A DNA stretch of 64,000 bases from Bacteroidales bacterium (GTDB taxonomy: Bacteria; Bacteroidota; Bacteroidia; Bacteroidales; VadinHA17): positions 1-64,000 of the forward strand of contig JANYJP010000093.1 in assembly GCA_025358455.1 (NCBI GenBank), read 5' to 3'. This document shows positions 61,711-64,000 of this stretch, one piece after another. Position numbers and translations under genes: made by a program. The notes under the pieces are model-generated. The model was not told the origin of the DNA, did no database searches, and was given only the letters and a program-made list of their open reading frames with translations. The number at the start of each line of letters is the position of its first letter. The first letter of the stretch is position 1.

Positions 61711-64000
61711 TTATCTGATAATGTTTACAACACCTTTTATAAAGCCTTTCTCCGAAGATTTAATTAAATAATAATAAGTAGCTGCAGGAAGTGGATATCC
61801 ATCGCGTGTTCCATCCCAGTCGTTTTTGTAGCTATCTGACTGGTAAACTATTTGCCCAAATCTGTTATAAACGGTTACCTGGAGTGTGCCAAATTGGCCA
61901 ATATCAGGAACATACCAGTAATCATTTACACCGTCATTGTTTGGAGTGAAAAGTGACATTATATTATCAAAAGCAGGAAGGGTTACAATAGATTGGCTAA
62001 CATTGTTTGCCGGATTCCAGTTATGATCGCCTTCCTGTATTGCTGTGATTTTCACATTACCGTTGCTGTTAATACTCAGTTCATCATTATTTACACTGGC
62101 GATAGAAGGATCTGATGACTCAAAACTAACAGTGAGCCCTATGGCGGCTGTCGCAATCAGAGGCTTAACCTCTGTCATTCGTAAGCGTGCAGATATCTTA
62201 GCAAATGAGATGACCTGATCAGCCTTATTTATTGTGAGAACGCCTTTATTATAGGCAAAACTATAGTTTTTTGACGCAGCGCCTGATACATCTATTTCAT
62301 AGTCGCCGGATTCTGAATTCTTATTTGCATTAGTTTCTGCAACAGGAAGCACATCCAGAGAAGATTCATTTTCATTATTTATGAAACCAGAGTAAGAAAT
62401 CGATAAAACAGGGTTATCAGATCCATAAACTTTCGTTTTGTTATCAGCAGTTGCTACTATAGTCGATTTGCTGACAGTTAGTGCACCGTTTGAATAGCTG
62501 ATCTGATAATTACTGTTCACTCCCCCCTCAATTGAGATAACATAAGTTCCAACATCTGCTGATGCAAGAGCTCCCGGACAGGTAATAATAATTCCGGACA
62601 AAGCATCGCCATTTACCAGACCTTGCTCAGCGTATTCAGTACCTGTAAAAGCTAAAGTGGTTCTGAAAGGCTTTGTCAGATTATCTGCAGTGATAGTTAA
62701 TGCCTTAGGCGATATATTACCTAATACTGATGGTTGAGTTAAAGTATAGTTGGCACCATCTGTTCCTCCCAATAAAAATCCTGATCCGGAAACCGGTATC
62801 GTTGTACCAACGTTTTTATTTGCAAAGTTTCCTGTGGCCGCGGAGGATATAAGAATAACATCATCAGTTCCATAAACACCAACTAATGAACAGCCTCCTG
62901 CATTTAAGCCAGTGGTGGTTGTTCCGTCATAAACTTTATTAATTGCAGTTACACCGGATAATGTCAGGGTGGCCGGAGTAATCGTTGCTGAAAGACTTGG
63001 CTGTGTCAAAGTATAATTGCCGGCATTAGCTCCTCCCAATATGAAGCCTGAGGTTGCAACAGGCTTTCCCAGGCCGGTATCCTTATCAGAAAAAGTTCCT
63101 GAGGCTCCGGAAGAGATGATATTAACAGCATCACCTCCAAATATACCAGCGAGAATCCCACTGCCAGCATTTAAAGTTGCTGATGTTGTTCCATTGTAAA
63201 CTCTGGTATTTACCGTTACTCCTGAAATTATCGTTCCTGCCGGAGTGATATTAGCTGTAGTTGTTGGTTGTATCAGAGAGTATCTCCCGGCATCAGGCCC
63301 ACTCAGGGTAAGACCTGATATTGTAACTATCTTTCCTGATCCGACATTCCTGTTCGCGAAACTTCCTGTTGCTCCGGTTGAATTAAATGTTACATTATCA
63401 GTTCCGATTGTTCCAACCAGAGTTGCGCTTTCAGTATTAATTGTTGTTAAAGTAGTTGCATCATAAACTTTATTATGTGCCAAAATACCTGTTACAGTTA
63501 GAATAACTCCTGTGATATTTGCGATGGACGATGGTTGGATCAAAGAATAATCAGAAGCCGTTTTTCCTCCCAATGTAAGACCCGATATAGAAACAGGCTT
63601 GGCAGTACCAACATTACTGTCAGCAAAAGTTCCGGTAGCCCCTGATGTAATTAAGATTACATTGTCCCCTCCAAAAACACCTGAAAGTGATGCGCTACCA
63701 AAGTTCAGAGTTGCTGTTGTTGTTCCATCATAAACCTTATTGTTTGCTGTTAATCCTGATACAGTCAGACTGGCTGCTGTAATATTTGCAGTCAATGATG
63801 GTTGTGTAAAAGAATAATTACCGCCGTCACTTCCACCTAAGGTAAATCCGGATGTTGAAACCTGTATTCCTGTACCAGCATTCTTGTTTGCAAAAGTCCC
63901 TGTTACCCCTGTCGAAACCAGATTTACAACATCAGCTCCAAGTATACCAACCAGCGATGCACTTCCAGAATTTAGAGTAGCTGCAGTTGTACCGTTATAT
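61711..64000 (-). CDS. Second YDG/MBG-repeat T9SS surface protein, 5' end outside window
   Basis: The frame is open from the stop at 61711 to the right edge; the TTG near 63795 is an internal Leu codon of a repeat (QPSLTANIT), not a start. The visible 763 residues hold one partial and four complete YDG repeats, two MBG repeats and a Big-like segment. The CHU_C-type sorting domain (FTPNNDGVNDYWYVPDIGQF) is nearly identical to that of the protein at 56580. It encodes a secreted, probably adhesive surface protein. The N-terminal architecture is unknown. Confidence 0.85.
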   Translation of the reverse strand, partial: YNGTTAATLNSGSASLVGILGADVVNLVSTGVTGTFANKNAGTGIQVSTSGFTLGGSDGGNYSFTQPSLTANITAASLTVSGLTANNKVYDGTTTATLNFGSASLSGVFGGDNVILITSGATGTFADSNVGTAKPVSISGLTLGGKTASDYSLIQPSSIANITGVILTVTGILAHNKVYDATTLTTINTESATLVGTIGTDNVTFNSTGATGSFANRNVGSGKIVTISGLTLSGPDAGRYSLIQPTTTANITPAGTIISGVTVNTRVYNGTTSATLNAGSGILAGIFGGDAVNIISSGASGTFSDKDTGLGKPVATSGFILGGANAGNYTLTQPSLSATITPATLTLSGVTAINKVYDGTTTTGLNAGGCSLVGVYGTDDVILISSAATGNFANKNVGTTIPVSGSGFLLGGTDGANYTLTQPSVLGNISPKALTITADNLTKPFRTTLAFTGTEYAEQGLVNGDALSGIIITCPGALASADVGTYVISIEGGVNSNYQISYSNGALTVSKSTIVATADNKTKVYGSDNPVLSISYSGFINNENESSLDVLPVAETNANKNSESGDYEIDVSGAASKNYSFAYNKGVLTINKADQVISFAKISARLRMTEVKPLIATAAIGLTVSFESSDPSIASVNNDELSINSNGNVKITAIQEGDHNWNPANNVSQSIVTLPAFDNIMSLFTPNNDGVNDYWYVPDIGQFGTLQVTVYNRFGQIVYQSDSYKNDWDGTRDGYPLPAATYYYLIKSSEKGFIKGVVNIIR

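Noticed and set aside
63793-63795. Start of the second YDG/MBG protein at 63795
   Set aside because: The codon is TTG encoding Leu inside a repeat (QPSLTANIT) and the frame continues open to the window edge, so the true start is outside.
61711-64000. YDG repeats as a DNA-level tandem array or CRISPR-like repeat
   Set aside because: The periodicity (about 255 bases) is coding and the DNA copies are diverged; they are protein domain repeats in one open frame.

Overview
The window looks like a chromosomal piece of a Bacteroidota bacterium, most likely of the Bacteroidales/Marinilabiliales kind. The evidence is PorP/SprF and gliding-type C-terminal (CHU_C) proteins of the type IX secretion system, a regulator-propeller sensor kinase, BY-kinase/Wza exopolysaccharide genes, A-rich start regions without Shine-Dalgarno sequences, TAnnTTTG-type -7 promoter elements and moderate to low GC. 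No tRNA, rRNA or CRISPR array was seen. Taxonomy is an inference from gene families.

Layout. 1-175: the 5' end of a group II intron on the minus strand, inserted just after an intrinsic terminator. 0.2-3.1 kb: small zinc-ribbon and PepSY-like proteins and an OmpR/histidine kinase pair. 3.2-8.7 kb: a GH5 glycosidase, a sugar isomerase-like protein, an LTA-synthase-like sulfatase-fold enzyme, a secreted unknown and a Yip1-like membrane protein. 8.8-15.7 kb: arginine decarboxylase, an M14 peptidase, a cold-shock protein, and zwf-pgl of the oxidative pentose phosphate route. 16-22.2 kb: gltBD glutamate synthase, preceded by a leader with a possible 20-codon leader peptide and mutually exclusive antiterminator and terminator hairpins. 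22.3-30.3 kb: a propeller histidine kinase with no DNA-binding output, two secreted glycosidases and a remnant of an FtsX-type permease. 30.4-38.7 kb: aminopeptidase P and three multi-domain signalling proteins, including a CheB-CheR-PAS fusion. 38.9-41.9 kb: an M1 peptidase. 42-48.8 kb: a cluster of small stress-type genes. 48.8-56.4 kb: exopolysaccharide genes (initiating sugar transferase, gmd-fcl GDP-fucose pair, Wza-like export lipoprotein, BY-kinase). 56.6-64 kb: two related YDG/MBG-repeat surface proteins on either side of a PorP/SprF protein; the second runs off the right edge.

Main discovery candidate. Eight promoters between 38.8 and 47.8 kb share one 68-bp architecture with invariant spacing: ATGTGTGAA + TTATGTAAC, 12 bp, a second TTATGTAAC, 21 bp, then a TAnnTTTG-like -7 box. 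They stand in the sense direction before three CsbD-like paralogues, a small-membrane-protein/cupin/DUF6600 operon, a 47-residue ORF plus flavin reductase, an isochorismatase-type hydrolase, an unknown protein just before the exopolysaccharide initiating transferase, and the hybrid kinase that heads the signalling cluster. I infer a local regulon driven by one activator binding a 21-bp-period direct repeat, the spacing typical of AraC- or LytTR-type sites. A decayed AraC-type helix-turn-helix gene lies inside the cluster, and its stop codon overlaps one of the sites. The presence of CsbD-like proteins suggests a general or envelope stress role, with sensory kinases and possibly capsule initiation under the same control.
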